From Ancalomicrobiaceae bacterium S20 (lineage in GTDB: Bacteria; Pseudomonadota; Alphaproteobacteria; Rhizobiales; Ancalomicrobiaceae), in NCBI GenBank assembly GCA_040269895.1, contig CP158568.1:4368001-4432000 (forward strand): a stretch of DNA of 64,000 nucleotides, given 5' to 3'. Under the pieces are notes generated by a model. It was not told where the DNA came from. It worked only from the letters and a program-made list of their open reading frames with translations, and made no database searches. The position numbers and the translations under genes are program-made. Positions 31,007-40,181 of this stretch are shown in pieces. Positions within the stretch are counted from its first letter, which is position 1, and each line of letters begins with the position of its first letter.

Positions 31007-31894
31007 ATGGTCTTCGACCGTCTCGACTTCCGCTTCGACACCGCCCATACCCCGCACGGGCGGCGGGAACTGGCGCGGCTCATCGAGGATGTGTTCGAGA
31101 TCGACGTGACGCCGCTCGATCGGCTCGGGCATGATCCGAGCGTGGTGAGCTTCGGCTGGTGGGATGGTGAGACGCTCGTCGCCAATGTCTCGCTCTACGA
31201 ACGGCGGCTGCGGCTTCTCGGGCGCGATCTGGCGGCGTTCGGGATGCAGTCGGTGGCGACGCGGCCGGAATGGCGGCGGCGCGGGCTGTTCGGCGATCTG
31301 ATGCGCCGGGCTCTCGATTACGCCGATGCTCGGGCCGAACTGGTGATCCTCGGCACGGCGACGCCCGAGGTCTACGCGCCGTTCGGGTTCCGGCCGATTC
31401 GCGAGTTCTCTTGCTCCGGGCCGATCGTGCCGACGGTGGAGCCGGCCGAGGCGCGGCTCCTGTCGCTCTCCGACGACGCGGACGCCGCGTTGCTCCGGGA
31501 CCTGTTCGCACTGCGAGCCCCGGTGTCGGACGTGTGCGCGGCGAGCGACCATCCGGCCTTGTTCATGCTGAAGGCGCTCGAGGACGAGGACGTCAGGCTC
31601 CTGCACCTGCCGCGGCTCGATGCAGTCGTCGCGGTCGAGGCGAGCGAACCGGGTGGGTCCGGCCGGCTCGTGCTGCTCGACGTCGTCGCGCCGCAAATCC
31701 CGCCGCTCGCGCGTATTGCGGCCGCCGTCGATGCGCGGATCCGGTTTGTCGAGGTCCAGTTGACGCCCGACAAGCTCGGCTGGACGCCGGCCGAGGTCGT
31801 CGCGGAGGATACCGGCTATCTCGTCCGTGGCGTCTGGCCGCTCGATGGCATGCCGGACTCGGTCCCGGCGATGCTGACGTCCATGGTGATCTGA
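31007..31894 (+). CDS. GNAT-family N-acetyltransferase (Eis-like)
   Basis: About 295 residues. The N-terminal GNAT fold includes the acetyl-CoA loop GMQSVATRPEWRRRGLFGDLMRRAL and a Phe-Gly-Phe turn VYAPFGFRPI. The C-terminal half resembles the second lobe of Eis-type acetyltransferases. ATG 31007 has GGGAG 8 nt upstream, and ATG 30962 is a longer alternative. The acceptor is unknown; family members acetylate amines on peptides, drugs or small molecules. Confidence 0.8.
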   Translation: MVFDRLDFRFDTAHTPHGRRELARLIEDVFEIDVTPLDRLGHDPSVVSFGWWDGETLVANVSLYERRLRLLGRDLAAFGMQSVATRPEWRRRGLFGDLMRRALDYADARAELVILGTATPEVYAPFGFRPIREFSCSGPIVPTVEPAEARLLSLSDDADAALLRDLFALRAPVSDVCAASDHPALFMLKALEDEDVRLLHLPRLDAVVAVEASEPGGSGRLVLLDVVAPQIPPLARIAAAVDARIRFVEVQLTPDKLGWTPAEVVAEDTGYLVRGVWPLDGMPDSVPAMLTSMVI

Positions 31895-31946
31895 TCCGGG
31901 CCTGGACAGGTCACGCAGGAACCGTGGTCGGAACGCGGTTGCGCGA

Positions 31947-32729
31947 TCAGACCGTGAAGGCGGCGCGGAAGCGGTCCAGCGCGACCTCGTCGTCGCCGGA
32001 GGGCCAGGCCTCGAGCCCGATCGTGCCGCGATAGCCCATGTCCTTCAGGGCGCGGGCGATCGCGGGATAATTGATCTCGCCGGTCCCGGGCTCCATGCGG
32101 CCCGGCACGTCGGCGACCTGGATCTCGCCGATGTGGGGCAGGGCCTTGCGGCACAGCGCGATCAGGTTCCCCTCGCCGATCTGCGCGTGATAGAGGTCGA
32201 GATTGAGCTTCAGGCCCGGGCGGTCGACGGCGGCGACCAGCGCCAGCGTGTCGGCGGCCCTGGCGAAGGGCGTCTTCGGGTGGTCGACGGCCTCGTTGAG
32301 GTTCTCGAGCACGAAGGTCACGCCGGCCTCTTCTCCGAGATCGGCGATCCGGCGCAGCGTGTCGAGGGCTTTCAGCCACATCGGACCGGTGACGACCTCG
32401 GCCTTTACGATCGGCAGCCCCTGGCCGTCGAGGCCGGTGCCGTGCAGGTTCAGTCGCGGACAGCCGAGCGTCTTGGCGACGGGGATCGACTGTCGCGCGG
32501 TGCGCAAGAGGTTGTCGGCACCGGCATCGTCGGCGAGCGTGCCGGTGATGTAGCCGGTCATCGAAGAGAAGCGGGCACCGGAGCGGGCGAGCGCGTCGAT
32601 GTCGTGGCGCGTCCAGTCCCAGATTTCCACGTCGAAGCCGAGTTCGGCGATGCGGCGGGCGCGGTCCGCGATCGGGCGGTCGCGGAACATCATCTCGGCG
32701 CAGACGGCGAGAGTGAAGGGGTTTTGCAT
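31947..32729 (-). CDS. Hydroxypyruvate isomerase-like TIM-barrel protein
   Basis: A 260-residue AP-endonuclease-2-type TIM barrel of the sugar-phosphate isomerase/epimerase group. Metal-site segments: FVLENLNEAVDHP (Glu), LNLDLYHAQIGEGN (Asp/His), IGEIQVADVPGRMEPGTGEINYP and a terminal Glu in GTIGLEAWPSG. These patterns are typical of Hyi/OtnI-like isomerases. ATG 32729 is chosen by family length; no clear Shine-Dalgarno. Downstream of folD on the same strand, about 240 bp away. The substrate could be hydroxypyruvate or another ketose acid. Confidence 0.82.
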   Translation of the reverse strand: MQNPFTLAVCAEMMFRDRPIADRARRIAELGFDVEIWDWTRHDIDALARSGARFSSMTGYITGTLADDAGADNLLRTARQSIPVAKTLGCPRLNLHGTGLDGQGLPIVKAEVVTGPMWLKALDTLRRIADLGEEAGVTFVLENLNEAVDHPKTPFARAADTLALVAAVDRPGLKLNLDLYHAQIGEGNLIALCRKALPHIGEIQVADVPGRMEPGTGEINYPAIARALKDMGYRGTIGLEAWPSGDDEVALDRFRAAFTV

Positions 32730-32967
32730 GGGGTCGCGTCCGTCGCTCGGGCGCGGTGTCGCTCGGGCCGACGTCGACCGCCGCCCGCGCCGATCCGTCG
32801 CCGCGTTCCTCCCGACGGCGGTTGCGCGCGGCCGGGCCGGCGCTCCGCCGTTCTCTCTCCGGCCGCGAACGAAAGCGGCCGGCCGCATCCATCAGGACGC
32901 GGGCCGGCCGGTCGGTCAAGTCGCCATTCCAGTTCGCACGAAAATCGAACGGGCGTTCCGTCCGATC

Positions 32968-33891
32968 TCAGCCGAACAGATCCTTGTCAATCTGGGCGAA
33001 ATAGGTCGGCGGGGTCAGGCCGCGGCGGCGGCAGGCGGCGATCAGCGTGTTGCCGAGCAGGGTCGCGATCGTCATCGGGCCGACGCCGCCGGGCACCGGC
33101 GTGATGGCACCGGCGACTTTCGCCGCGCTCGCATAGTCGACGTCGCCGACGAGCTTGGTCTTGCCCTCGCCCTTCTCCGGCGCTGGCACGCGGTTGATGC
33201 CGACGTCGATCACGGTCGCGCCCGGCTTGATCCAGTCGCCCTTGACCAGCTCGGGAATGCCGACCGCGGCGACGACGATGTCGGCGCGCCGGCAGACGGC
33301 CGGCAGGTCCTTGGTGCGCGAATGGGCGACGGTGACGGTGCAGTTCGCCTTCAGGAGCAGCTGCGCCATCGGCTTGCCGACGATGTTCGAGCGGCCGACG
33401 ACCACGGCTTCCAGGCCGGAGAGCTTGCCGAGGGTCGAGCGCAACAGCATCATCGAGCCGTAGGGCGTGCAGGGCACCAGGCTCCACTGACCGGTCGAGA
33501 GCTTGCCGACGTTGACGACGTGGAAGCCGTCGACGTCCTTGTCCGGCGCGATGGTCTCGAGCACCTTCGTCGAGTCGATGTGCTTCGGCAGCGGCAGCTG
33601 CACGAGGATGCCGTCGACGCCGGGATCCTGGTTCAGTCGCTCGACCAGCGCCAGAACATCGGCCTCGGGCGTGTCGGCCGGCAGCTTGTGTTCATAGGAG
33701 GTCATGCCGACCTCGACCGTCTGCTTGGCCTTGGACGAGACATAGACCTTGCTCGCCGGGTCCTCGCCGACCAGCACGACCGCAAGGCCCGGCACGAACC
33801 CGTGGTCGGCCTTCAGCCGCGCGACCTCTTCCGCGACCGCGCCCCGCAGCCGTTCCGCTTCCGCCTTGCCGTCGATGACCTTGGCGCTCAT
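32968..33891 (-). CDS. folD: Methylenetetrahydrofolate dehydrogenase/cyclohydrolase FolD
   Basis: A 307-residue bifunctional enzyme that interconverts 5,10-methylene-THF and 10-formyl-THF with NADP. Motifs: [14 protein letters not shown] (Tyr and Lys of the active site), [42 protein letters not shown] (nucleotide fold) and [21 protein letters not shown] 33891 with GGAAG upstream is preferred to the ATG at 33924. Last or middle gene of the yggT-DUF167-folD run. Supplies one-carbon units for purines and formyl-Met. Confidence 0.96.
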   Translation of the reverse strand: MSAKVIDGKAEAERLRGAVAEEVARLKADHGFVPGLAVVLVGEDPASKVYVSSKAKQTVEVGMTSYEHKLPADTPEADVLALVERLNQDPGVDGILVQLPLPKHIDSTKVLETIAPDKDVDGFHVVNVGKLSTGQWSLVPCTPYGSMMLLRSTLGKLSGLEAVVVGRSNIVGKPMAQLLLKANCTVTVAHSRTKDLPAVCRRADIVVAAVGIPELVKGDWIKPGATVIDVGINRVPAPEKGEGKTKLVGDVDYASAAKVAGAITPVPGGVGPMTIATLLGNTLIAACRRRGLTPPTYFAQIDKDLFG

Positions 33892-33979
33892 GTGGCTTCC
33901 GTCTCCCCCGAAAGGCCGCGCCATGCGCCGGCCGTCTCAATCCAACTCCGTCGAGGTCGCGAAGGCCGGCTCCCGGGCC

Positions 33980-34303
33980 TTAGCCGAGCGCGTCGATCTC
34001 CGCCAGGATCGCGGCTTGATCCCCGCGTATCTCGATGGTTTTGACGCGGCCGGTCTGGCCGGCGACGACCTCGACTTTCGTCTTCGCGACGCCGAGGCGC
34101 TTTGCGATCAGTGCGGCGATGGCGGCGTTGGCCGCCCCCTTCTCCGGCACCGCCCGGACATGGGCGAGAAGCACGGTCTCGCCGCTCGCGAGCACCTCGA
34201 ACGGGCCGACGCTATCCTTGCCCGCGCGCGGGGTCAGCCGCACGCGCAGTCGCACCCCCTCGGACACGGGGACGCAGGCGGCGCGCGGGGCTGGGGCTGT
34301 CAT
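33980..34303 (-). CDS. DUF167 family protein (YggU-like)
   Basis: A 107-residue small protein with the DUF167 pattern: VRLRVRLTPRAGKDSV, VRAVPEKGAANAAIAALIAKRLG and VEVVAGQTGRVKTIEIRG. Function is unknown in the family. It sits directly after yggT and before folD, and the yggT-yggU neighbourhood is widely conserved in proteobacteria. Confidence 0.92.
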   Translation of the reverse strand: MTAPAPRAACVPVSEGVRLRVRLTPRAGKDSVGPFEVLASGETVLLAHVRAVPEKGAANAAIAALIAKRLGVAKTKVEVVAGQTGRVKTIEIRGDQAAILAEIDALG

Positions 34304-34330
34304 CGCTCGGGGGCTCGTCGGGCTCGCGCC

Positions 34331-34621
34331 TCAGAACACCGCCGGCAGGACGTAGAGCACGAGCGAGCGCTGGACGATGTAGATGATCAGCAGCAGCACG
34401 ATCGGCGACAGGTCGAGGCCGCCCAGGTCGGGCATGAAGCGCCGGATCGGGCGATAGAGCGGCTCGGTCGCGCGGTAGAGCACGTCGCCGATGGTCGAGA
34501 CGATCTGGTTGCGCGGGTTGACCACGCCGAAGGCGTAGAGCCAGGAGAAGATCGCCGAGGCGATGACGATCCAGACGTAGAGATCGAGCAGGATCAGGAT
34601 GGCTTCGACGATCGGGCGCAT
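34331..34621 (-). CDS. YggT family membrane protein
   Basis: A 96-residue protein with two hydrophobic segments (about residues 5-30 and 68-93) around a conserved loop NPRNQIVSTIGDVLYRATEPLYRPIRRFMP, the YggT signature. Role is not well defined, with links to osmotic shock and division/cell-envelope genes. ATG 34621 has GGA about 8 nt upstream. Head of the minus-strand run with DUF167 and folD. Confidence 0.93.
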   Translation of the reverse strand: MRPIVEAILILLDLYVWIVIASAIFSWLYAFGVVNPRNQIVSTIGDVLYRATEPLYRPIRRFMPDLGGLDLSPIVLLLIIYIVQRSLVLYVLPAVF

Positions 34622-35023
34622 GAATTCATCCGGGGGTTCGTCAGGCGGGGACGTCAGGCGAGATCGCCAGGCGGGGTTCGTCGCGGGCGCGGCGCGCCGA
34701 GCGTCGGCGCCGCGGGGCGGGGCCGCGCGGAACCGAAGCCTGATGTAGCCTCTGGGCAGGACAATGCCAAGGTCGGGTTCGCGGCAGGGTGAACGGCGAT
34801 GCGGCAGATCGGGCCGCGTGCGTGGACCGGAGCGCGGCCCGCACGAGACTTCGCTCGCCGTATGGCTCGCATCCACACCCGATGCAGGGCGCATCGCGTT
34901 CCCGCCGCGCAAGGTTTTGCCCAGGCGAAAAGAACCGGTGCGAGACACATTCGTGACGCTTGACAGGCCGGGGCGGCTCACCCTAAATGCCGCCACCTGA
35001 ACGGGCCCCTCCGCGGGGCCCCC
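34622..35023. other. Noncoding region between yggT and tRNA-Ala
   Basis: About 400 bp holding divergent promoters for yggT (minus) and tRNA-Ala (plus). A possible tRNA promoter reads TTGACA near 34960-34965 followed by CCTAAATG near 34981. No gene supported. Confidence 0.5.
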
Positions 35024-35099
35024 GGGGCTGTAGCTCAGATGGGAGAGCGCTGCAATCGCACTGCAGAGGTCAGGGGTTCGATTCCCCTCAGCTCCACCA
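35024..35099 (+). tRNA. tRNA-Ala(CGC)
   Basis: A 76-nt cloverleaf including CCA. Acceptor GGGGCTG pairs with CAGCTCC (one G-U), D arm GCTCAGATGGGAGAGC, anticodon stem CTGCA/TGCAG with loop ATCGCAC (anticodon CGC), T arm AGGGGTTCGATTCCCCT. Reads GCG. Confidence 0.97.
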
Positions 35100-35136
35100 G
35101 GTTCCCACCCTGGGTTTTCGACAAGGTAGACCGACG

Positions 35137-35161
35137 AAGCCGCGTTTGACGCGGCTTTTTT
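35137..35161 (+). terminator. Intrinsic terminator after tRNA-Ala
   Basis: An 8-bp stem AAGCCGCG (35137-35144) with CGCGGCTT (35150-35157), loop TTTGA, followed by T6 (35156-35161). Confidence 0.9.
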
Positions 35162-35334
35162 GTGCCCGGATTTCAAGATGCCTGTTCCGTCCACCCTTGG
35201 ACGACGGCCCTGTCCTGGCCTGCTGCGGCTTGTGCGTAGAGGCGCCGAAATCGGGCGCGGCCTCGCCAAAAGGCAATGGCGGACCGGGCGGCCTTGCAGC
35301 GCCCGATCCGCCAATTCTTGGCTGATTCATGCCT

Positions 35335-36690
35335 TCAGGCGGTCGCCGGGAGTTCGGCTCCGACCGTGGACGTGCGCTCGGCCGGCACGTCGGCGGCTTC
35401 GCCGTTGAGCTCGCGGGCGAGGACCGTGCGGTCGCATTCGCCTTCCCACATCGCGATCACGATGCAGGCGACCATGTTGCTGACGAGGCTGGTCAGCGCG
35501 CGCGCCTCCGACATGAACCGGTCGATGCCGGCGATGATCACCACGCCGGCGACCGGCACCGTGTCGGGCATGGCGGCGAGGGTCGCGACCAGGGCCGCGA
35601 AGCCGCTGCCGGTGACGCCGGCGGCGCCCTTCGAGGTCAGCAGCATGACGAAGATCATCGAAGTGACCTGCCAGCCGGTCAGATGGATGTCCATCGCCTG
35701 GGCGAGGAACAGCGAGGCGAGCGTCAGGTAGATCGCTGTACCGTCGAGGTTGAACGAGTAGCCGAGCGGCAGGCTCAAGCCCACCGAACCCTTCGAACAG
35801 CCGAGCCGCTCGAGCTTGTAGAGCACGGCCGGCAGCACGGGCTCGGTCGAGGACGTGCCGAGCACGACCAGCAGTTCCTCGCGGAAGTAGCGCAGCACCT
35901 TGAACAGGCTGAAGCCGTGGAACCTGGCGAGCGCCCAGAGCACGACGAAGACGAAGAAGCCGCAGGCGACGTAGAGCGTGACGATCAGCAGGCCGAGGTT
36001 GCCGATCGTCTTGAGGCCGCTCTTCGCCACGATGAAGGCGATCGCGCCGAAGGCGCCGATCGGGGCGAGCTTCATCAGCGAGCCGAAGGCCATGAACAGC
36101 GCGGCCGAGAACGATTCCAGTCCGCGCAGGAAGGTCTCGCCGGCCAGCCCCGCCTTGCGCAGGCCGAAGCCGGCGACGATGGCGATGAACAGGACCGGCA
36201 GGACCTCGCCCTCGGCGAAGGGCGTGAAGAAGCTCTTCGGGATGATGTGCAGGAGCACGTCGACCGTATCGAGCGGCTTGGCCTGCGCGGCGTAGCGCGC
36301 GGCCTCCTTGGGGTCGATCGCGTGCACGTCGATGTGCATGCCGAGGCCCGGCTGGATGGTCTCGACCGCGATCAGGCCGGTCGCGAGACCCACGATGGTC
36401 AGGGCGTAGAACAGCAGCATCGTCTTCAGGATCGACGACCCGATGCTGCGCCCGGCATCGACATTGGCGATGCCGATCGTGATGGTGCAGAAGACGATCG
36501 GCACGATCATCATCTTGACGATCTTGATGAAGGCGTCGCCGAACGGCTTGGCGTGGCCGGCGATGTCGGGCGCGAAGTGACCGAGCGCGACGCCCAGGGC
36601 GACGCCGATCAGAACCTGGACATAGAGCAGCTGATAGATCGGTTTGCGGGTCCGCGGCGCATGGCCGGCTCCGACGGTGACGGGCGACAT
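35335..36690 (-). CDS. dctA: C4-dicarboxylate transporter DctA
   Basis: A 451-residue Na+ or H+:dicarboxylate symporter of the DAACS/glutamate-transporter family. Visible features are KMMIVPIVFCTITIGIA, a Ser-rich loop GTSSTEPVLPAVLYKLE, the LPLGYSFNLDGTAIYLTLA substrate/ion region and the HP2-like TSKGAAGVTGSGFAAL. Eight or more hydrophobic segments. GGAGG sits 7 nt upstream of ATG 36690. Follows a GalD-like tautomerase by 57 bp, so succinate/malate/oxaloacetate uptake is probably co-controlled with aromatic-acid catabolism. Confidence 0.95.
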   Translation of the reverse strand: MSPVTVGAGHAPRTRKPIYQLLYVQVLIGVALGVALGHFAPDIAGHAKPFGDAFIKIVKMMIVPIVFCTITIGIANVDAGRSIGSSILKTMLLFYALTIVGLATGLIAVETIQPGLGMHIDVHAIDPKEAARYAAQAKPLDTVDVLLHIIPKSFFTPFAEGEVLPVLFIAIVAGFGLRKAGLAGETFLRGLESFSAALFMAFGSLMKLAPIGAFGAIAFIVAKSGLKTIGNLGLLIVTLYVACGFFVFVVLWALARFHGFSLFKVLRYFREELLVVLGTSSTEPVLPAVLYKLERLGCSKGSVGLSLPLGYSFNLDGTAIYLTLASLFLAQAMDIHLTGWQVTSMIFVMLLTSKGAAGVTGSGFAALVATLAAMPDTVPVAGVVIIAGIDRFMSEARALTSLVSNMVACIVIAMWEGECDRTVLARELNGEAADVPAERTSTVGAELPATA

Positions 36691-36747
36691 GGGCAATCCT
36701 CCGGATCTCTTGTTTTGCGGCGATTATGCACTCACTTCGGGTTCGCT

Positions 36748-37836
36748 TCACGCCGCCTCGGCGGCGGCGTGCACTTCGATGCGGGCGAAGACCGCGCCTT
36801 CGAACAGACGGCGCGCGGTCCGGATCACCGAGACGCGCGGTTCGGCGCCGACATGCCTGTCGATCTTCAGATCGAGCCGGCCGGCGGGATGACGGATCGA
36901 GAGCGCGCTCGCGGTTGCGGCATCGACCATGTCCGCCACGATCGTGCCGGGGGTCGCGCAGGCCGTGGCGAGGCCGACGCCGCCGGTCACCGCGAAAGCC
37001 TTGTGGCAGGCGTGGGGCATGAAGTAGCGCGCCGCGATCGCGGCCGGTTCGCCCGCGATCGCCGCGACGATCACCGGCTTCGGGATCACGAGTGCGCTGA
37101 CGTCGCCGAGGCCCATCCGCCCGCCGGCCTCGCGGCGGATCCGCTCGAGCCGCGCCATGAACGCGCGATCGCCGTCGAGGGCGGCCGGCGTCTCGGTGGC
37201 GGTCTTGCCCAGATCGCTCGCGCGCAGGATCACCAGCGGCGTCGCGGCGTCGACGCAGCTCACCTCGACCCCGTCGATCGTGTCGCGCGCCGCGCCGGAC
37301 GGCAGCAGCCTGCCGGTCTTGGCGCCGGCGGCATCGAGGAAGGTCATCAGGATCGGGGCGGCGGTGCCGGGCACGCCGTCGATCGCGGCCGCGCCCTCGT
37401 AGGTGACGCGTCCGCGCGGCGTCTCGACGGTCACGTCGATCAGCTTGCCGGTGTTGACGTTGTGGACCCGGACCGTGGTCGTCCCCGACGCCGCGGTGAC
37501 CAGTCCCTGCTCGATCGCGAAAGGGGCGACAGCGGAGAGCATGTTGCCGCAGTTCGGCGAGGTGTCCACGGTGCGTTCGCCGACCTTCACCTGCGCGAAA
37601 AGGTAGTCCACGTCCGCGTCGGGCCGCGACGGGCGGCCGACGATCGCGACCTTGCTGGTCAGCGGATTGCCGCCGCCGATGCCGTCGATCTGCAGCTCGT
37701 GGCCGGCGCCGAGCGCCGAGATCAGGATCTCGTCGCGCGCGGCACGATCGGCCGGCAGATCCGTCGCCAGAAAGAACGGACCCCGTGACGTACCGCCGCG
37801 CATGAGCACGCAGGGCACTCGAACCGAGTGCTGCAT
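36748..37836 (-). CDS. PrpF-family protein, probable 4-oxalomesaconate tautomerase (GalD-like)
   Basis: A 362-residue PrpF/DUF453 isomerase with the diaminopimelate-epimerase-like double fold. Opening motif VPCVLMRGGTSRGPFF, GIGGGNPLTSKVAIV, SPNCGNMLSAVAPFAIEQG (catalytic Cys region) and HACHKAFAVTGGVGLATA. The MRGGTS(R/K)G start resembles GalD, which interconverts oxalomesaconate forms in gallate/protocatechuate breakdown. PrpF (aconitate isomerase) is the alternative. No gallate dioxygenase is in the window, so the pathway is inferred. Divergent from a LysR regulator and operonic with dctA. Confidence 0.82.
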   Translation of the reverse strand: MQHSVRVPCVLMRGGTSRGPFFLATDLPADRAARDEILISALGAGHELQIDGIGGGNPLTSKVAIVGRPSRPDADVDYLFAQVKVGERTVDTSPNCGNMLSAVAPFAIEQGLVTAASGTTTVRVHNVNTGKLIDVTVETPRGRVTYEGAAAIDGVPGTAAPILMTFLDAAGAKTGRLLPSGAARDTIDGVEVSCVDAATPLVILRASDLGKTATETPAALDGDRAFMARLERIRREAGGRMGLGDVSALVIPKPVIVAAIAGEPAAIAARYFMPHACHKAFAVTGGVGLATACATPGTIVADMVDAATASALSIRHPAGRLDLKIDRHVGAEPRVSVIRTARRLFEGAVFARIEVHAAAEAA

Positions 37837-37860
37837 CGTCCCCTCCCGAATTCGAGGCTT

Positions 37861-37883
37861 GCATCAATTGAACCGATTGATGC
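37861..37883. promoter_or_regulatory. LysR operator in the galD-like/lysR intergenic region
   Basis: GCATCAAT (37861-37868) and ATTGATGC (37876-37883) form a perfect 8-bp inverted repeat with a 7-nt spacer, containing the T-N11-A core expected for LysR-type regulators. It lies 25 bp from the GalD-like start and 58 bp from the LysR start. Confidence 0.75.
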
Positions 37884-37940
37884 GATAATCCACGGATTCC
37901 GGCGAAGGTTAAATGCAAAGATTCGAGGTATTATTCCGAT

Positions 37941-38837
37941 ATGCGGATCAATTTCGAGCTCCTCGACATCAGGGCCTTCCTGGCGGTGGTCGACCACGGC
38001 GGCTTCAATCGCGCGGCAGAGGTGCTGAACCTGTCGCAGCCGGCGCTGACGCGTCGGATCCAGTCGCTGGAGGCGTCGATCGGCGCGCCGCTGCTCGAAC
38101 GGACCACGCACCGCGTGTCGCTGACGATCGCCGGCCGGTCGTTCGCGCCGCTGGCGCGCCGGCTGATCGGCGACCTCGAGGAATCGCTGCTGAGCATCGC
38201 TGGCGTCGGCGGACGGCAGGGCGGCCACATCACGCTCGCTTGCGTGCCGACGGCGGTCGTCTACTTCCTGCCGGAAGCGATCGCGCGGTTCGCCGGCCAG
38301 TACCCGCGAATCCGGTTCCGCATCCTCGATCTGTCGGCCAACGACGGGCTGGAGAGCGTTCGCAACGGCGAGGCCGAGTTCGGCATCAACCTGATGGGAA
38401 GTTCTGATCCGGATCTGACCTTCACGCCGCTTCTCGAGGATCCATTCGTGCTCGCCTGCCGGACGGACCACCGCCTCGCGGCGGCGGAGACCGTCACCTG
38501 GCGCGATCTCGAAGGCGAGCCGCTGATCGGCGTCAGCCGCGCGAGCGGCAACCGCGTCACGCTGGAGAATGCGCTCGCCGGCGCCAACGTGCGGCTCGAT
38601 TTCCAGTACGAGGTCAACCACCTCGCGACGTCGCTCGGCCTCGTCGAACGTGGTCTCGGCGTCTCGGTCCTGCCGAAGATGGCGACGCCGCCGGGCGAGC
38701 ATCCGGTGCTGATCAGCAAACCGATCACGACCCCGGTCGTGTCGCGTACGATCGGGCTGGTGGAACGCCGCACGTCCCGGCTGTCCCCAGCGGCCCAGAA
38801 GTTTCGCGACATGCTGGTGGAGCACCTGCCGGCCTGA
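37941..38837 (+). CDS. LysR-family regulator of the GalD-like/dctA operon
   Basis: This 298-residue protein has an N-terminal HTH (about 4-62; DHGGFNRAAEVLNLSQPALTRRIQSLEASIG) and a C-terminal LysR substrate-binding domain (from about 93, GGHITLACVPTAVVYFLP). Divergent transcription with a palindromic operator between the two genes indicates control of the GalD-like gene and dctA. The inducer is probably a pathway intermediate; not determinable here. Confidence 0.9.
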   Translation: MRINFELLDIRAFLAVVDHGGFNRAAEVLNLSQPALTRRIQSLEASIGAPLLERTTHRVSLTIAGRSFAPLARRLIGDLEESLLSIAGVGGRQGGHITLACVPTAVVYFLPEAIARFAGQYPRIRFRILDLSANDGLESVRNGEAEFGINLMGSSDPDLTFTPLLEDPFVLACRTDHRLAAAETVTWRDLEGEPLIGVSRASGNRVTLENALAGANVRLDFQYEVNHLATSLGLVERGLGVSVLPKMATPPGEHPVLISKPITTPVVSRTIGLVERRTSRLSPAAQKFRDMLVEHLPA

Positions 38838-39038
38838 GGCCCGCCGCCGCGCGCCGGACCGCGACGGGCCTCATTCGCACCGCTGCGGTCCCGTGGGTCC
38901 ACATTGTGGTCCAAGCTTTTCCGCATGGGCCCTATCGCTCATGAAACTCGTGATTCTTCGGTCCAGATTCTGTAAGTCTCGGACAGGGCGCGCGGTCATC
39001 GCGCGTTTCGTCCAATCAAGAACGACCGGAGGAGACAC

Positions 39039-39848
39039 ATGGGCCAGGAAACGGGCGGGGATATGGAGCCGGGCGCGCGCAAGGTCGCGCTGGTGACGGG
39101 CGCGGCGCGCGGGATCGGACTTGCGGCGACGCGGCGGTTTCTGGCCGAGGGGTGGTCGGTCGCGATGTTCGACATCAATGGCGAGACGCTCACCGCGGCG
39201 GTCGCGGCGCTGGCCGAGCCGGAGCGGACGCTGGCGATCGTCGGCGACGTCTCGGTACCGGCGGCGGTCGCCGGCGCGATCGAGGCGGTCACCGCGCGCT
39301 TCGGCCGGCTCGACGCGCTGGTCAACAATGCCGGCGTCGCGATCTTCAAGCCGGTGCTCGAGACCGCACTCGCCGACTGGCAGCGCATCATGGACGTCAA
39401 TCTGACCGGGCCGTTCCTGATGACGCAGGCGGCCGCGCCCGTGATGGCCGAGACCGGCGGCGGCGCGATCGTCAACATCACCTCGATCTCGAGCCTGCGC
39501 GCTTCGACGCTGCGGGTGGCCTACGGCACCAGCAAGGCCGGGCTCGCGCATCTGACCAAGCAGTTCGCGGTCGAACTCGCCGGCTACGGCATCCGCGTCA
39601 ACGCGGTCGCACCCGGTCCGGTCGACACCGCGATGGCCAAGGCCGTGCACACGCCGGAGATCCGTGCCGATTATCATGACACGATCCCGCTCGGCCGGTA
39701 CGGCCTCGAGGAGGAACTCGCCGACATGATCGTGTTCCTGTGCTCGGATCGCGCCACTTACGTCACCGGGCAGATGATCTCGGTCGACGGCGGCTTCGAG
39801 GCGACCGGCATCGGCCTGCCGACGCTGCGCAAGGCGCGCAATCGCTGA
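39039..39848 (+). CDS. Short-chain dehydrogenase/reductase
   Basis: A 269-residue classical SDR. NAD(P) motif ALVTGAARGIG (residues 17-27), NNAG (96-99), catalytic Ser149 (NITSISS), Tyr162 and Lys166 (AYGTSK), and the C-terminal TGQMISVDGGF of the FabG-like group. GGAGGAG stands before ATG 39039. Asp45 after the second strand favours NAD. Substrate unknown. Monocistronic. Confidence 0.9.
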   Translation: MGQETGGDMEPGARKVALVTGAARGIGLAATRRFLAEGWSVAMFDINGETLTAAVAALAEPERTLAIVGDVSVPAAVAGAIEAVTARFGRLDALVNNAGVAIFKPVLETALADWQRIMDVNLTGPFLMTQAAAPVMAETGGGAIVNITSISSLRASTLRVAYGTSKAGLAHLTKQFAVELAGYGIRVNAVAPGPVDTAMAKAVHTPEIRADYHDTIPLGRYGLEEELADMIVFLCSDRATYVTGQMISVDGGFEATGIGLPTLRKARNR

Positions 39849-40181
39849 GCGCGGGCGCGGAATTCAGGCAAGGACGTCCATCGGTACGGGCGGGTGGCCG
39901 GAGCGGCCGCCCGCCTGCATTGTTTCCGGCGCTCAATTCCTTGGCCGTTCAGGCACTTCGCCGCCTAGTCGCCGGGCAGTCCGCTGCCTTCGTGGGCGGG
40001 GCGGCGGGTGGCGGTCGTGGGCCGTGCGCCGCTGTCGGCCCGGCCCGGCCGCGTCGGCCGGCATGGCATATGGCTTGCTGATCTTTCTCGCCCTCTGCGC
40101 GCTTAGGCGCGTCCGCCTCTGGCCGGTCGGCCGGCGCGGTCGGGGCTTCGGCCCTTCCCTGTCGATCGAGGAAATCACGCC
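39849..40181. other. Intergenic region with terminator hairpin
   Basis: About 333 bp. Near the SDR end an 11-bp stem (39889-39899 with 39905-39915, one T-G pair, loop GGAGC) is followed by TGCATTGTTT, a probable terminator. The rest holds the promoter of the substrate-binding protein gene. Confidence 0.6.

Noticed and set aside
35329-37788. 819-codon plus-strand open frame over dctA and the GalD-like gene
   Set aside because: Same shadow effect; both minus-strand genes are complete with family motifs.
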